Counted from the stretch's first letter, positions 35,426 to 48,965 are shown. The stretch is DNA of 64,000 bases from Hyperoodon ampullatus (GCA_949752795.1 OX457071.1:74241983-74305982), one strand, 5' to 3'. Numbers and translations: made by a program. Notes: a model not told the origin generated them from the sequence alone.

Positions 35426-38400
35426 TCACCAGAAGCTTAAAAAAGGAAAGATAGTTTGATATATAATATTTTCCTAACAGAAAAAGAAACACTCAAGGAT
35501 TTCCAAAGATTTGAAAATATAATTTCACGTTCTGCTGGATAACATAAATAACCTTAAATTTTCCAAATAACTAGAGCTAAAATGTCATTTCCTAAGCATA
35601 TGATACGGTCTCAGAAAATAAATGATGACAACAGAGAAGTAATGTGATTTTATTTTTAAAGTATAATTAAAAATTACTTTCAGAGTTACTTGACCCGTTT
35701 ATCTGGTGAAAATTTTCAAGAAAAGAGTATTTTTTATTCTGCAGTGATTAAATGAAAAAAAAAAAAAAAAAGAACAGAGAGAGCTCTGGCTGGTTGACAT
35801 AGCATAGATGTGGTACCTATTTACAATACATGAGTTATAAAGAAAGCAAATGGGAAAATATTTCAATTAAGTACACACAAACACAAAGGAATAACATGTA
35901 AATGACCAATTCACACTGGACATAATTAGAAATATGAAAGCTTCTTCAGACGAGGAAAAAAAAACAGCCTTGTAACATCCATCAAAGCTTTCCAGGTATC
36001 AATATAATGTTAGTGGACATCCGGTAAACACAATACCACTTTATAAACAGAAAATCATTTTACAAATAAATGTACCTCAACAGAAACAAGATCCAATGTT
36101 TCAAACTTTTGACAGGTTTCATTTTAATTAAAGCACTCTTAAACTGCAAGAAAATCTACAAGTCAGCTGCAGCCAACTCTGCTGTGTGCACCACTGTGCC
36201 CATGCCTGCATCTAATATGCACAAGAGCAGACTGCTGACCAGTATTTGTGAGGGAATATCAGGCGTATTCTTGAACTTAATAAAAATAATTAAAAGAGGA
36301 GTGAGATATTTAATATTATACATTAATCTTTTCATTTCTACTTTCTTATGATATAGAGGTAGAAAATGGGTAAGAAATAACTAATGACTAATGAGTGAAG
36401 GAGTTTTATCTTCCAAAGAAAAAATAAAAAGCAAAGGTATATTTCAGAAGGTAAGGGGTATCAGTCAGTACATATGTAGTATGACTAATCTATACTTTAG
36501 TAGCAGCATTACATTGTTAACTTTCTTCTCAGTAACTTTTTTAAAGTATTTAAGAAAAGGCAAACAAAACAGAGCTACAATAACTCTTAATAATCTAGAC
36601 TGTTTGTCACCTATCTTAAGAAATGATGTGACAATCAAGTCTGTTCACCTTAAGAAGAACCAGTGGCTCTCAGAGCTTAAAAAAAAAAAAGATTAAAATA
36701 CATTAAAAAAAATTAAAACCTGCCAGAGTAAGAATGAAAGGAACAAATATTTAGGGAGGTAAGATAATCAACTGATGCCATATACCACTTCTTTAGTTAT
36801 ATTTTCATTAGGGTATTACATATTTTTTACCAATATTTTATAACTACAAAAAACTATAGTGGGAGAATTTTTTACCTTCATTTTTATTCCAGTGCTATAT
36901 AACAAATATGCAGTATGTATACCATAAGATTTCACCAACACCTAAGTGATTTTTTTAAATGACTCTTTTTACTGCAACTCTTTTCTAACCCTCTGCTGCC
37001 TTACCCCATCTAAGTCATTTCAATATTCAAATTAAAATAAGAAAATAAAATGGATAAAGAATAGGTTTTAATAAAATTGAATCACCATTTGGTTTTTATT
37101 AAAATGAGCATTAAAAGTACTTATTTGGCTTAAATGAGTATTTAATAAGATGATGATAAAGCCAATGGTGACTATATGCACAACATTACATGCAGTATAA
37201 TTTGTGAAAGCATAATTATACCTACATATAAAATTAAATATTACATACCAGTTTGTGAGAAACCACTGTGAATACAATGCTATCTCTTATGCTCAACTAT
37301 GTTTTATTACAAATCACGTTTATAAACCAGCCTGGAAATTTTCTCATAAATTTGGATTATATAATTTGATTTTATGTTGGATTTCAGTATGATGAATGTT
37401 CAATTCAATATTGGCCACCCTGATTTAATGAATTTTTATTAACAGAATCCTAATTTGATTAGATTAGATCTCTTTTAAAAGAACAGAAGCCAACAAAAAA
37501 AGAAAAAAATATTTACAACCAGTATGAACCTTGGACAATAGTTTCATAAAACAGAGAGAAAATTTCATGTGTCTATTTTCTGTTTGAAAACAGTTCTTTC
37601 CAGATAACTTACAAAAATAATTTGAATCAAACCAAATTTAGTCATGGAAAACAGGAATCTACAAACAGTATGAAAATATTTTTTTATAAATCTGAAAGCA
37701 TATGACACCAAAATAAGTTTCAGTTTCTGAAGTCTGTTAAAATTATGTAAATGAGGATACTTCTGGAAATTAGCAAAAGAGTTTAAAACTATTTCCAGAA
37801 GGTGAATTTACTTTTAAACAGTTTTACTAGGATTTGTGCTAGTTTTATTTCAAAATTTTGTATTTGCATTTACGAACTACAGCTGAATGAAAGAATAAAT
37901 TATTTTGAAGATTTTGAGATTGAGCCAGGATACTATAATCCCTTGCATATGTTTTCTCTTTTATTTAGCTCAATAAATGCACAGCCATGCTAATTTAGTA
38001 AATAGATAGGATGCAAAACACAGTGAAATATTTAAAGACCTTATTACTTAGTAAATATCAGAAAAATATATCTCACAGTACTGATGTAGTTGCTAATGAA
38101 TTAACTTGACATAATACTGGGTTTTGTTTACTTGTTTTGTTTCCTAAACGGAAATCTGTGTTAACATGTTCTTCACCCAAGACTGATCAGGATATAAGTT
38201 TTGTATGTTTCAAAATTATTTGGGCTATCCTATTATAGATTTTCATCTATATATATCATTAATCTTATCCCCAAGATGGCCTTTCAGGTTTTTTTTTAAA
38301 AAATGTAGCTGTTATATTTTATAAAGGAGTAAATTTTAAGGTTACTTAAGGCTTCTGTAAATCTTATTTTAAAAATAATCTGCTGAGTAAATGCAAGATA

Positions 38401-38582
38401 CTGAGTCAGCTGTTTATATTTTACCTATTTAGACAGGATAAATTTAAATTCTTAGCTTATAATAATGTTTATCAATACAGAATCATATTTTCATTATATT
38501 AGCTAAACTAATAAATATAATTACTTGACTTTGAGAATCAACTGTTTAATTGGGTCTGGTGACCTAAAAATATTCTTATCAT

Positions 38583-38616
38583 AAAATAAAAGCCACAACA
38601 AAATAAAAGCCACAAC
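38583..38616. repeat. 17-bp tandem duplication
   Basis: AAAATAAAAGCCACAAC is present twice in direct contact. Confidence 0.85.
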
Positions 38617-38904
38617 AGACTCTATTTCCATGACAATCTCATTTTGTAGTTAGACCTCTCTTCTACAAAGAATTCTTCCTATATAAGAATATGCCAAATT
38701 CAAGTGTGTACAATATTGAATTTCTGCCAATGAAAATAAGAAATACATTAGAATACTGAATATCAATTGTGAATGATACCCGATAAATGATTAACAAGTT
38801 TTCTACTGTACTTGTATAGAACACTTAGTTTACAAGGCTTTTTGAATACAAAATTGTTCTCCAAGAAACTCCTGTAGAAAAGAGCAGTAAAAGTATTATA
38901 TTTT

Positions 38905-39005
38905 ACAGATGGGGGAAACTACAGCTTCAGAGCCATTAAGAGATTTGTCTAAGGTCACATGATAAATGACAGACAGGCCCATTAGATCTCAATCTAGTCC
39001 TTCAA
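38905..39005 (+). repeat. MIR relic
   Basis: 'ttttacagatgggggaaact' and 'gtctaaggtcacatgat' give the MIR core. Confidence 0.65.
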
Positions 39006-39297
39006 ACATAACATATTCATTTCCCTATCACCTTCTCATCTTACATTTCTTTACATTACAGAATAAAAGGAAAGATGCTGCTTTTAAATTTTATAAGAAA
39101 ATAGTTATTACTGTTAATTTTTCTATTTTATCAAAAATCTAAAGCTAGGAAACAATATTGAAGAGTTGTTTGTTTTCTGTAGTACGTTACAAAGGTCAAA
39201 CTGATATGACCAAAAGTAAAAATACAAAGCAATACTCTAGCATTGGTAACTCAACCACATTCTAGGAAGTTACTTTTATTTTAAAAATGTAAATCTC

Positions 39298-39511
39298 GGG
39301 CTTCCCTGGTGGCGCAGTGGTTGAGAGTCCGCCTGCCGAGGCAGGGGACACGGGTTCGTGCCCCGGTCCGGGAAGATCCCACATGCCGCGGAGCGGCTGG
39401 GCCCGTGAGCCATGGCCGCTGAGCCTACGCGTCTGGAGCCTGTGCTCCGCAACGGGAGAGGCCACAACAGTGAGAGGCCCACGTACCGCAAAAACAAACA
39501 AACAAACAAAC
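39298..39511 (+). repeat. CHR-family SINE, young copy near CDK8 exon 3
   Basis: Perfect duplications AAAATGTAAATCTC at 39284-39297 and 39512-39525, with a tail of AAAC/CAAA repeats. It lies 107 bp from the exon 3 donor and antisense to CDK8. Confidence 0.93.
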
Positions 39512-39570
39512 AAAATGTAAATCTCATACGAAGATGAGCTCCCAAAATTGTTTTCAGTCAGTCCCTCTTA

Positions 39571-39747
<177 letters not shown>

Positions 39748-40363
39748 TCATTAAAAATCTCTGCCATAAAAATAGCATTAAAAACCCCATACCATTTGTA
39801 ATTCAAAGGCAATACAAACTTAATGGCAATCAATCCTAAAATTCTAATAAGTACCTATACAATTTTGAGATACCCATACAAATGAGTAAAAATCAGTGGA
39901 GAAAAGATACTGAAAAGATATAACTGTGTAAATCTGTCTGTATGGTTGCTATTGTTTAGTTGGTTTCTTTTTTTGTTTTGTTTTAATGTTTTTATTATGG
40001 TAAAATATATACATAATAAAAAAATTACCATTTTAACCATTTTCAGTTCAGAAGCATAAGTACACTCACTATGTTGTGCAACCATCCCCACTATCCATTT
40101 TAGAACTGTTTCATTATCCTAAACAGAAACTCTGTACCCATTAAATTACAATAACTCCCCACTTTCCTCTCCCCTTCAGCCCCTGGTAACCTCTATTCTA
40201 CTTTCTGTCTCTATGAATTTGCCTATTCTAGGTACCTTATATAAGTCGAATCATACAGTATTTGTCCTTTTGTGTCTGGTTTATTTCACTTAGCATAACG
40301 TCTTTAAGGTTTATCCATGTTGTAGCATGCGTCAAAATTTCATAGCTTTTTAATGGCCAAATA

Positions 40364-41638
40364 TTGGGTTGGCCAAAAAGTTCCTTTGGTTTTTAAGTAA
40401 AAATTAAAGACACATTTTTCATTTTCACCAAGAACTTTACTGAACAACGTATTCACCGTTTTGCTCCACTACTTCTGCCATTTTTCAGGCAACTTCATAA
40501 TTCCATCTTCCCAAAACTTTTTATCTTTTTGAGCAAAGAACTGTTCCAGGTGCCTTTTACAGTCTTCCAAGGAATGGAAATTTTTTCCATTAAGAGAATT
40601 TTGTAAAGACCGAAATAAATGGAAATCCGAAGGCGTAACGTCTGGTGAATACAGCGGATGAATCAGAACTTCCCAGCTAAGCTGTAACAGTTTTTGCCTG
40701 GTCATCAAAGAAACATGTGGTCTCACGTTATCGTGATGGAAGATCATGCATTTTCTGTTGACTAATTCTGGACGCTTTTCGTCAAGTGCTGCTTTCAGTT
40801 GGTCTAACTAGGAGCAGTACTTGTTGGAATTAATCATTGGGTTTTCCAGAAGGAACTCATAACAGAGGGCTCCTTTGCAATCCCACCATATACACAACCT
40901 TCTTTGGATGAAGACCAGCCTTTGGTGTGGTTGGTGGTGGTTCATTTTGCTTGCCCCATGATCTCTTCCATTCCACATTATTGTACAGTATCCACTTTTA
41001 ATCACCCGTCACCATTTGTTTTAAAAATGGAACATTTTTGTTACATGTGGGTAGAGAATTGCATGCAGAAATACCTTCAAGAAGGTTTTATTCTCTTTAA
41101 CTTATGCAGGACCCAAACATCAAAGCGATTCACACAACCAAGCTGGTGCAAATGATTTTCAACGCTTGATTTGGATATTTTGAGTATGTCAGCTATCTCC
41201 CAAATGCTGTAATGTTGATTGTTCTCAATTAATGTCTCGATTTGGCCGCTATCAACTTCAACTGGTCTACCCGACCGTGAAGCACTGTCCAGTAAGAAAC
41301 CTCCAGCACAAAACTTCGCAAACCACATTTGACATGTTTGATCAGTCACAGAACCTTCTCCATACACTGCACAAATCTTTTCTTTGTTTCAGTTGCGTTT
41401 TTACCTTTCTTGAAATGATAAAGCATAATGTGCCAAAAATGTTGCTTTTTTTTCCATCTTCAATATTAAAATGGCTACACAAAAACTCATCAGTTTTGAT
41501 GTTTTTTTAAAAATGCACACTGATATGACAGCTATCACAATACAATCTAACAAAATTGTTTCTAATGAAGTTAAAGACAACTCAGTGTTACTAGAGCTGT
41601 CTTACGGGAAAACTGAACAAACTTTTAGGCCAACCCAA
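40364..41638 (-). mobile_element. Mariner DNA transposon, full length, transposase broken
   Basis: A 1275-bp element flanked by TA dinucleotides (40362-40363 and 41639-41640). Its inverted ends are TTGGGTTGGCCAAAAAGTT at left and, reversed, TTGGGTTGGCCTAAAAGTT at right. The minus strand encodes a recognisable mariner transposase in pieces. The N-terminal DNA-binding part with GRPVEVDS lies near 41367-41077. A middle part with WWDCKG lies near 41005-40808. The C-terminal part with FHHDNVRPH and YSPDVTPSDFHLF lies near 40747-40469. Asp of HDN and Asp of PSD are separated by 34 residues (DD34D), so the catalytic aspartates survive. The reading frame does not: the N-terminal and middle parts are in different frames, a stop follows NSNKYCS, and a further frameshift follows WQK. 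It is a non-autonomous relic inside an older LINE-1. Confidence 0.92.
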
Positions 41639-42109
41639 TACAGTCCATTCCATTTATACACCACATTTTGTTTATTCATTCATCAGCTAATGGGCACTGG
41701 TTGTTTCCCCGTTTTGGCTACTGTGAATGATGCTGCTATGAACATTGGTGTACAGGTACCCGAGTCCCTACTTTCAATTCTCTGGGTAAATACCTAGGAG
41801 TGGAATTGCTATATCATATGATAATTCTATGTTTAACTTTTTGAGGAACCACCAAACTGGTTTTCACAGCAGTTCTACCATTTACATTCCCATCGGCAAT
41901 GCATGAGAATTCCAATTTCTCCACACCCTCACCAACTTTTATTTACCTTTAAAAATTTTCTTTTTGTAATAGTCACATCTTAATAGGTATGATGTGGTAT
42001 CCTGCTGTGCTTTTGATATGCAATTCCCTAATGACTAATGATAAGCATCTTTTCATGTGCTTACAGGTATATCTTCTTTCGAGAAATGTCTATTCAAATC
42101 TTCTGCCTA

Positions 42110-42265
42110 ATATCTAATATGTGGGCTCTAGAGTGTAGGCTCAGTAGTTGTGGCGCACAGGCTTAGTTGCACGTGGCGTGTGGGATCTTCCCAGACCAGG
42201 GCTCGGACCGTGTCCCTTGCACTGGCAGGTGGATTCTTAACCACTGTGCCACCAGGGAAGCCCTC
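42110..42265 (-). repeat. CHR-type SINE fragment inside an old LINE-1
   Basis: The tRNA-like head and part of the body are recognisable. It interrupts the LINE-1 reading 'tctgccta|...|tctgcctatttttgaattggg', giving a short flanking duplication. Confidence 0.75.
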
Positions 42266-42464
42266 TCTGCCTATTTTTGAATTGGGTTTTTTGTTGTTGC
42301 TATTGAGTTGTAATTCTTTACATAGTCTAGATATTAATCCCTTAGCAGATATATGATTTACAAATATTTTCTCCCATTCTACTAGCTGTCTATGTTTTGA
42401 CATCACAAAACAATTAAACTTAAAACAAATCTGTAGCTTGTAATTATTTTAAAAAACTATCTAT

Positions 42465-42791
42465 AGTCGTCCTGCAATATTTGAGGGGGACTGATTCCAG
42501 GACCACCCCCCAACCCCACCCTGCCCCAGGAGGGTACCAAAATCCCCCAATGCTCAAGTCCCTTATACTTTAAATCATCTTCAGATTACTTATAATATCT
42601 GTTCTTTTTCTTTTTCTTTTTTGTTTTTTTTCCTCTTACACTTATAATATCTCTTACAATGTAAATGCTATGTAAATAGTTGCTGGAGCATGGTAAATTC
42701 AAATTTTGCTTTTTGGAACGTTCTGGAAATCCACCCCCCCAATATTTCCTATTCATGGTTGGTTGAATCTATGGATGCGAAGGGACAACTG
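42465..42791 (+). mobile_element. Tigger/MER2-like DNA transposon relic
   Basis: About 327 bp, ending in related inverted sequences (agtcgtcctgca... and, reversed, ...cagttgtccctt). The internal text resembles the short non-autonomous Tigger derivatives with 'gacttgagcat' and 'atgtaaatgctatgtaaatag'. TA-type flanks. Orientation is not firmly set. Confidence 0.6.
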
Positions 42792-44024
42792 TAACAGCAA
42801 CAATAGAAAATACAACATTCATCGCCACCAAATATCAGATAAGAACTAAGATCTGTAACTCTGTGAGATACAGTACCTATTTTTTCTGTAAATTACAAAG
42901 GAAAGCTGAATAAAATTTTGTAAACTTTTCACAAAATAATAAAGAGCTTATACAGACAGAAACTTGCAAGTAGAACACATTTGCATGGGTTTATTAACCT
43001 TTCTCATCTCCTAGAAAGACATTCTTCTATTTAAAATTTTTTATCTCCTTATTTTATCTCCATTTAATAACCCAAGTGGCCCTAATGATCCATAAGTTAA
43101 AAAGCATTCCAAAAAAAACCCAAAAAAAGCATTCCCATCCCACCATGCAAAAACAAATACAACAGCAACAATGACAAGAAAAAACTTCTCATGAAGCCTG
43201 ATATTCCGTCTCTATCAGTTAGAAATGACTTAGTGCCTTGCAAATGTGTTCCAAATACATGACAGAAAGTCAAGGTTTTAGAACTTAGGACTTCAGTACC
43301 TTTTCTAAGAACACTTTTCACCAAAACAAGTATCAAGGTAAATGTAATGTTAACAATATATTAGGGGCTCTGAAATGAATTCAGCAAAGGAAAGACTATG
43401 AATGGACTACATTATTAAGTCACTTATATTAATGATTATTCTCTGGAAAGGGATGATTATTTTATTCAGGAGCAAGATTAAATTCAAGTCATATATTTCT
43501 GCTTTTAGAAGATAATTTAAAACTTATGAAACTCCAGAGATATACACAAATTCTCAGAAACTTAAGGTCAATATCTAAAACTGACCATTTGCTAATTAAC
43601 AGACAAGGCAAAGAATCTGATACGGGAAAGCCTGGACTTCAGGGTCGCCCAAGATCAGCCAGCTGGCTGGAAGAGTGGACCTAGCCCTAAGTGCATGCCA
43701 GTTCTGGGTCAGGGTTTTCTCCATTACCTCACAACTGGAACACACTTCTCAGCTGGGCAGCTATTTCAAATCCTTTCTGGAAATCAGCAGGGTAGAAATT
43801 ATAACAAACAAACTCCAAAGCTGTGGCAAAAGCTCTCTCCAATGATTAGAAACCTACATATAAAGCTATTCTTAGATGTCACCTCCATCTCACCTCCAAG
43901 ATGAGGTTTAGCTCTTGTATTAAAAAGGAAACAGCAGCAACCATTTTATTAAGCTCTTCCTAGGTGCCAAGTATGGGGCTAAGCACATGACATGCACTAT
44001 CTCACTTAATCATGAATTACCCTA

Positions 44025-44130
44025 TGAAATATTTATACTGCTCTTACTTTACAAAGAGGAAATGATGGTGTAAGGGGATTAACTAATTTGCTCAAGGTCA
44101 CATTCCTAGGTAGTGGTTAGAATCAGGATT
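44025..44130 (+). repeat. MIR relic
   Basis: 'ttacaaagaggaaatgatgg' and 'ttgctcaaggtcacattcc' give the MIR core. Confidence 0.6.
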
Positions 44131-44591
44131 CAAATGCTTTTAAAATTAATTAATTAATTTCTAAAATACAAAGCCAGTAATTTAGTCTAACAACAACACA
44201 TCCCAAGACCTAACACCCAGGGGGAGTAATTCTCCTTATCATCCAGAGACACAGATATTTTAAATATATACTAGGTTATGAACTGGACAATGGTAGGCAC
44301 TGTGTCTAGCTCAGCACTGCACTGCTAGTTTCTAGCACACTGCCTGGTACGTGCTCATTAAATACCTGGTAAAGACATGAATAACTGAGTTCACGAATAA
44401 AGAAAATACACCAACTAAAGGGCATCATACAACACACCCTTTGGCTTCTAAACTGTGGACTAAGATCAATGCTTTCATCAAAAAATCAATCCACTTTTAT
44501 TTTTTAAAAATCTGATTAGTCAAGTATTAAGTCTTTGAGAGCAATGATTTTAATAGTAAGTACTATTGCTATGGTAGTAAGTAATGGTAAG

Positions 44592-44960
44592 TGTTATGGA
44601 CTGTCCTCCCAAAATTCTTGTGTTGAAGCCCTAACCCCCAGAACTTCAGAATGATTCTATTTGGAGATAAGGCCTTTAAAGAGACAATTAAGTTAAAAAC
44701 AGGTCAGTAGGATGAGCCCTAATCCAATCTGAATGGTGAGCTTACAAGAAAAGGAGATTAGACTCACAGAGAGATGACCACATGAAGAGGCCACAAGAGG
44801 GTGGCCACTTGCAAACCAAGGAGAGAGGCCTCACAGGAAACAAGTCTGCAGGTGCCCTGATCTTGGATCAATAGCCTCCACCAGTAAGAAAATAAGTTCC
44901 TGTTGTTTAAGCCACCCAGTCTGCAGTATTTTGTTACGGCAGCCTTAGCAAACTAGTACA
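44592..44960 (+). repeat. MLT1-type solitary LTR (ERVL-MaLR)
   Basis: A 369-bp LTR beginning TGTTATGG and ending ACTAGTACA. It has internal MaLR landmarks 'caagaggg', 'cctgatcttggat', and 'aagttcctgttgtttaagccacc'. 5-bp flanks GTAAG / GTAAA are a decayed target duplication. No internal viral genes are present. Confidence 0.85.
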
Positions 44961-46726
44961 GTAAATAGCTATTACTACTGAGTAAGTACAACACGCTATG
45001 CTGGGAGATGGGTCACTGCGGGACTGGAGATGGAGCTGAGAGTCTCAGTGGGGAAATGCCTCTAAGCAAATATTTACACTGAAGCACTTCCAAAAGACCA
45101 GGAAGCTGGGCTACATTTAGCAGAGCTAATGCCTGCCACATGCCAGGCCCTGCGGCAGATGCTGCACTAGGTCCCGGGATATAAAATGTGCCGAGACCTT
45201 CCGCTGAAGTCCTCTGGCAGCAGACACGTTCCAGTGAGCAGGCAGTTCACGTGCTGTGGCTGCAGCAGTGATAACTGCAATTGACTGAGGAACTAACGTG
45301 CACCCAGAGTTTACTGTATCCCAGAAGTGACCTACGCTCCTCACGCACTAAAACCCTATGAGACAACTATTATTCTCATTTTACAAAGAGGAAACTACAA
45401 CACGGGAAAATTACGTCACCTGCTTTGGGTCCTACAAGCCAGTTAAGTGGTAAAGCCAGAATGAGAGCTCAGGTAACCCGGGGTGGGTCTTAAGTGCTCC
45501 ATGGAACCCCGTGAGGCAGGTGCTCAGACACTGGGGGTGGTAAGCAGTTTTCACACCTGATGGACTTCACCACCCCACACAGAGCCCATGGCGTGCAGAT
45601 GCTATTCTTAGCACTGTATAAGATGTTTTTGCCTTTTTGAAAATTTTATGTCCAAAAATGTTTAATGGAAAAAGGTTTAAATAAACTTATACAATGGTTT
45701 CATCACAGAAACCACCTAAGTTTTCCTAATTCTACTGGGAATAAAATCTTATAATTTCCTGAGTACTAAGATCACTGCTAAAAATACAAATGTTTTAAAA
45801 CATCATTCGTCATAAACTTAATTCATTCTAACTATGCCACACAATATCACACTTAATCTGAACTCTAAAAGTTCAAATAAATAAAAAATAAATAGCATTT
45901 AAAACTATCTTGTCAATAAATACCACTTACATGGTGAGTGAGAAATAGGTAAGAAAACCTCTAATATTCTCAAAATAACATTGATTTCTAATATTAAAAT
46001 TTTACAATATAGCAAAAATAATAAATTCTAAATGTACACCCTAAGTATGACAGTTGAGTTGAAATTACTATAAAAGCATCAGTAAAATTATTCCAAAATT
46101 ATTTCAGTTTTTTTTTAAGCTGTGGAAACTTTTCTTCAATTGAATTCTTGCAAATTAATTAAAGAAAAATTTAAAAAACCTGAGGAGCCTAGGTTAAAGC
46201 AGATGTAAGCTTTAACAGTAGCTGAACTACAAGGCGGCCCCTTGGTCCATTGATAGTCCACTGAAGAAGTACTGAACACCACTAAGCTAAAGGGATCATG
46301 ACTCACAGGAAGCTCTGGAAATACACAGCAAGCCACTTAGAATACCGTGAGGATGAAGACATGCAATGCTCTTCACTTCAGTAGAAATTCTCAGAGTTCT
46401 TTCCTTCTTCCCTCCCTTTTACAATTATTTACTAAACAAAAGACTATGTGTGAGAACTAGCACACACTGGTGAAGAAATGCATTCCAGTCAGGCAGAGTT
46501 AGGGAACACAAACAGAAAATAAGTTAACAAAAAATAAAAAGAAACTCCTTATAATTATAATTTGTAATAAATGCTATGAAAGGAACAAACTGGGTGTAGA
46601 TCGTAAGAGAATAATGGAGGTGAGTGTTGGAGAAACCGGACTTCTCAGACAATGGACTTCCATAATAAATGCAAGGTCTGAGCAGACTTGTCAGACAGAT
46701 GGGATCCTTTTTCCTTTTGAATTTTT

Positions 46727-46932
46727 TTTTTTTTTTTTTGGCGGTATGCGGGCCTCTCACTGTTGTGGCCTCTCCCATTGCGGAGCACAGGCTCTGGACC
46801 CGCAGGCTCAGCGGCCATGGCTCACGGGCCCAGCCGCTCCACGGCATGTGGGATCTTCCCGGACCGGGGCACGAACCCGCGTCCCCTGCATCGGCAGGCG
46901 GACTCTCAATCATTGCGCCACCAGGGAAGCCC
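46727..46932 (-). repeat. CHR-family SINE, young copy
   Basis: Perfect 15-bp duplications TCCTTTTGAATTTTT at 46712-46726 and 46933-46947. Confidence 0.93.
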
Positions 46933-47451
46933 TCCTTTTGAATTTTTATTATAGAAAAATTTTCAGAAGTAAATAGAATAGTAAAATAGAACAACCCCCA
47001 TGTATCATCATCCACTCACAGCCTATCTCATTTTATCGATATTCATATCCACTCCTCCCACCCCACCCTGAATTATTTTGAAGTAAATCTCAGGCATATG
47101 AGTTCATCTATAAATATTTCAGTATATATTGCTAAAATATAGTCTCTCTTCTCTGACCGCAACAGGAAAAAATTAGTAGTTGACAACAATAAATTATCTG
47201 GAAAGCCTCACATATTTAAAAATTAAACAATATATTTCTAAATAATCCATGAATAAAAGAAAAAAAATCACAAAGAAAATGGAAATTATTTTGTACTAAA
47301 TGATAATAATAATACAATGTGACAAAATTTGTGGAATGCAAGTAAAACACTACTTGGAGGCAAATTTATAGTTTTAATTGCTTATATTAGAAAAGAACTG
47401 TTTAAAAAAAAACCAATGACCTAATGGTCCACCTTAAGAAGATAAAAAAGA

Positions 47452-47727
47452 GGGACTTCCCTGGTGGTCCAGTGGGTAAGAATCCACGCTCTCAATGCAG
47501 GGGGCCTGGGTTCGATCCCTGGTCAGGGAACTAGATCCCACATTCATGCCACAACTAAGAGTCTGCATGCCGCATCTGAGAAGTACGCATGCCACAACTA
47601 TGAAGTCCGCATGTCGCAACTAAGAGTCTGCATGCCGCAGCTAAACATGCCACAGCGAAGATCCCACGTGCCACCACTAAGACCTGGTGCAGTCTAAATA
47701 AATAAATAAATATTTAAAAAAGGAAGA
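47452..47727 (+). repeat. CHR/Bov-tA-type SINE with expanded body
   Basis: Good B-box GGTTCGATCCC. The body carries several imperfect 22-26 bp units built on 'gcatgccgcaactaagagtc', then an AAAT tail. Perfect 15-bp duplications AGAAGATAAAAAAGA at 47437-47451 and 47728-47742 place it inside an old LINE-1. Confidence 0.85.
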
Positions 47728-48915
47728 AGAAGATAAAAAAGAAATGCAGGCCAAAAGTAAATAGAAGAAATAATAAAGATAAGAGCAAAAATCAATGATA
47801 CAGACAGAGAACACAAATTACCAAGTCCACAATGAAATAGGGACGCCACTATAGAAGCCACATTTGTGAAAAGATAATAAGAATATTATTATCAACTTTG
47901 TGCCAATAAATTCAGTAACAAACAAAATGAAAATATTACATAAAAAATAGGACTTATCATACGCAAGACCAAATATTAAATGTGAAGAGCTCTATATCTA
48001 TTAAGGAAATAATATTGGTCGGTGAATTCTGTCCAACATTCAAGGAAGAATAACTGCCATTCATACAGAAACTCTGTCAGAATGCAGAGGATGAAGAAAG
48101 GCTGCCTAACTTGTTCTGTGAGGACAGCACAACTTCGATACCAAAGACAAAAACGTTACAAGAACAATAATCATAGGCTAACATTCTTCAAAAGACCTAC
48201 AGCTCCTCAGCAACACATTAGTAAATCAAATCAACTGATATATAACAAAGCAGGGATTATTTCAAAGCTGCAAAACTGGATAAATGTTAGAAAATTAATC
48301 AATGTAGTCTACCAATATAACAGAATAAGAGAAGAACTATATAGTCATTTCAGGACATGTAGAAAAAAAGCATTTGATAAAATTCATTACCATTTACAAA
48401 AAAATAGAAGGGAACTTCCTAAGCCTGTCTGATGGTATCTATAAAAAACTTATAGCTAGCATTTAACTTGATGGTGAAACACTGAAAACACTTTCCCCCA
48501 AGACTCGGAACAAGTAAGATGCCTGCTCTCACCACCATTCAACATCTTCTGAGAGGCTCTAGCCAACGCAAAAGAAAAAAATCAAAAGCATAAAGAGAGA
48601 AAGAAGTAAAACTATTCCTATTCATAGATGACATAATTACTTATGTAGGAAACCCCAAAGACATCACCAAACCTACCAGTGAATTTAGAAATATAATTTA
48701 TATAATATAAAATATTTTTTTAAAATCAATTCTTAATACAGAAGCAAATACAGAAGCAAACAAGTGGAAAACAAAATTTAAAAAATAATCCCATGTATAA
48801 TAATGTCAGAAAACATAAAATCCTTAGGAATGAATTTAACAAGCGTGTAAAGCCTCCACACTAAAAAACTATAAACATTGTTGGGAGAAATTTTTTAAAA
48901 ACCTTAAAAAATGGA

Positions 48916-48965
48916 AAAGTATGTCTTTCTAAGCCATGAAAGAAAGACATACTTTCATGGCTTAG
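48916..48965. repeat. Overlapping inverted repeats (X-Y-X'-Y')
   Basis: 15-bp arms 48916-48930 / 48941-48955 and 14-bp arms 48929-48942 / 48952-48965 are perfect reverse complements and interleave. The block sits inside the old LINE-1. Confidence 0.9.

Larger units (their letters stand above)
39985..42415 (-). mobile_element. Old LINE-1 3' region (L1M-type), interrupted
   Basis: The two arms, 39985-40361 and 41641-42415, join into one L1M-type 3'UTR and distal sequence in minus orientation. Recognisable phrases are 'gttgtgcaaccatc', 'cttagcataacgtc' and 'tggaattgctatatcatatg'. The mariner splits it, and a CHR SINE is inserted near 42110-42265. Confidence 0.72.

Noticed and set aside
47552..47690. 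CRISPR-like array of short spaced repeats
   Set aside because: Mammalian SINE body with degenerate units and no unique spacers; between clear SINE head and tail with a target duplication.
48022..48432. 136-codon + frame as a host gene
   Set aside because: Contains LINE-1 reverse-transcriptase text (KKAFDKIHYH) within a longer decayed LINE-1.
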